From the NCBI GenBank assembly GCA_002500485.1, contig DLRJ01000105.1:1-6788 (forward strand): 6,788 nucleotides of DNA, written 5' to 3'. Position 1 is the first letter of the stretch; each line of letters opens with the position of its first letter. The stretch is from Dehalococcoidia bacterium UBA7891. GTDB taxonomy: Bacteria; Chloroflexota; Dehalococcoidia; Lucifugimonadales; UBA826. This document shows, in pieces, positions 6,659 through 6,788 of this stretch. Below the pieces are notes generated by a model that saw nothing but the letters and a program-made list of their open reading frames with translations, searched no databases and was not told where the DNA came from. A program made the position numbers and the translations under genes.

Positions 6659-6788
6659 ATGAAGAAAATCTTAGTTTTAATAATCACAAGCTTTTTTTTA
6701 GCAAATGCTTACAGCGCGGAAAGCCCTGATGCGTTGAATGGGGCTGTCAATATTACTGGGCTAATCAGTGATAGTCCGAATGAATATA
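6659..6788 (+). CDS. Exported two-repeat family protein, paralogue C (partial, cut by window end)
   Basis: A 43-codon 5' fragment that runs off the window. It starts at ATG 6659 with GGAG at 6649-6652, six bases upstream. MKKILVLIITSFFLANAYSA is a clear Sec signal peptide, probably cut after YSA at residue 20. The next segment, LNGAVNITGLISDSPNEY, aligns with LSGAMTTINLIAKNPSAY of the protein at 2411-3139 (shared L, G, A, L, I, P and Y at matching spacing), so it is probably a third member of that family. The signal peptide contains an eight-T run (6692-6699). The gene follows the lipocalin-like gene on the same strand. The rest of the protein cannot be judged. Confidence 0.75.
   Translation, partial: MKKILVLIITSFFLANAYSAESPDALNGAVNITGLISDSPNEY

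Overview
The window looks like an AT-leaning chromosomal segment from a Gram-negative bacterium. The evidence is a DUF5916-type outer-membrane beta-barrel protein, several Sec signal peptides, AGGAG-type ribosome binding sites and short intergenic gaps. The style resembles marine Gammaproteobacteria, but that is an impression and no phylogenetic marker is present. I saw no rRNA, tRNA, insertion sequence, integrase or CRISPR array.

Layout. (1) Positions 73/91-2358, plus strand: a large exported protein with an N-terminal CBM9/DOMON-like domain and a DUF5916 barrel. Its best-placed ribosome binding site points at an ATA codon rather than ATG. (2) Positions 2411-4365, minus strand, read right to left: an exported protein of two repeats (3658-4365), a small cytosolic beta-rich protein (3170-3556) and a second exported two-repeat protein (2411-3139). 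The last two are only 30 bp apart and probably co-transcribed. (3) Positions 4557-5846, minus strand: a metallo-beta-lactamase-fold hydrolase with an alkyl-sulfatase dimerisation-type C-terminus. (4) Positions 5974-6525, plus strand: an exported, lipocalin-like beta-rich protein, divergent from the hydrolase. (5) Positions 6659-end, plus strand: the first 43 codons of a third member of the exported two-repeat family, downstream of an imperfect inverted repeat.

The most distinctive content is the local family of three related secreted proteins (2411-3139, 3658-4365, 6659-end). The two complete members each appear to be a tandem duplication of a roughly 85-95 residue alpha/beta unit, possibly a ferredoxin-like or dimeric alpha/beta-barrel fold. 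In two cases the gene directly upstream on the same strand encodes a small beta-rich protein, which suggests a recurring two-gene module. Five of the seven genes encode probable envelope or periplasmic proteins and two encode cytosolic ones. No pathway can be assigned from sequence alone. The hydrolase is the only gene with a recognisable catalytic centre, and its substrate is unknown.
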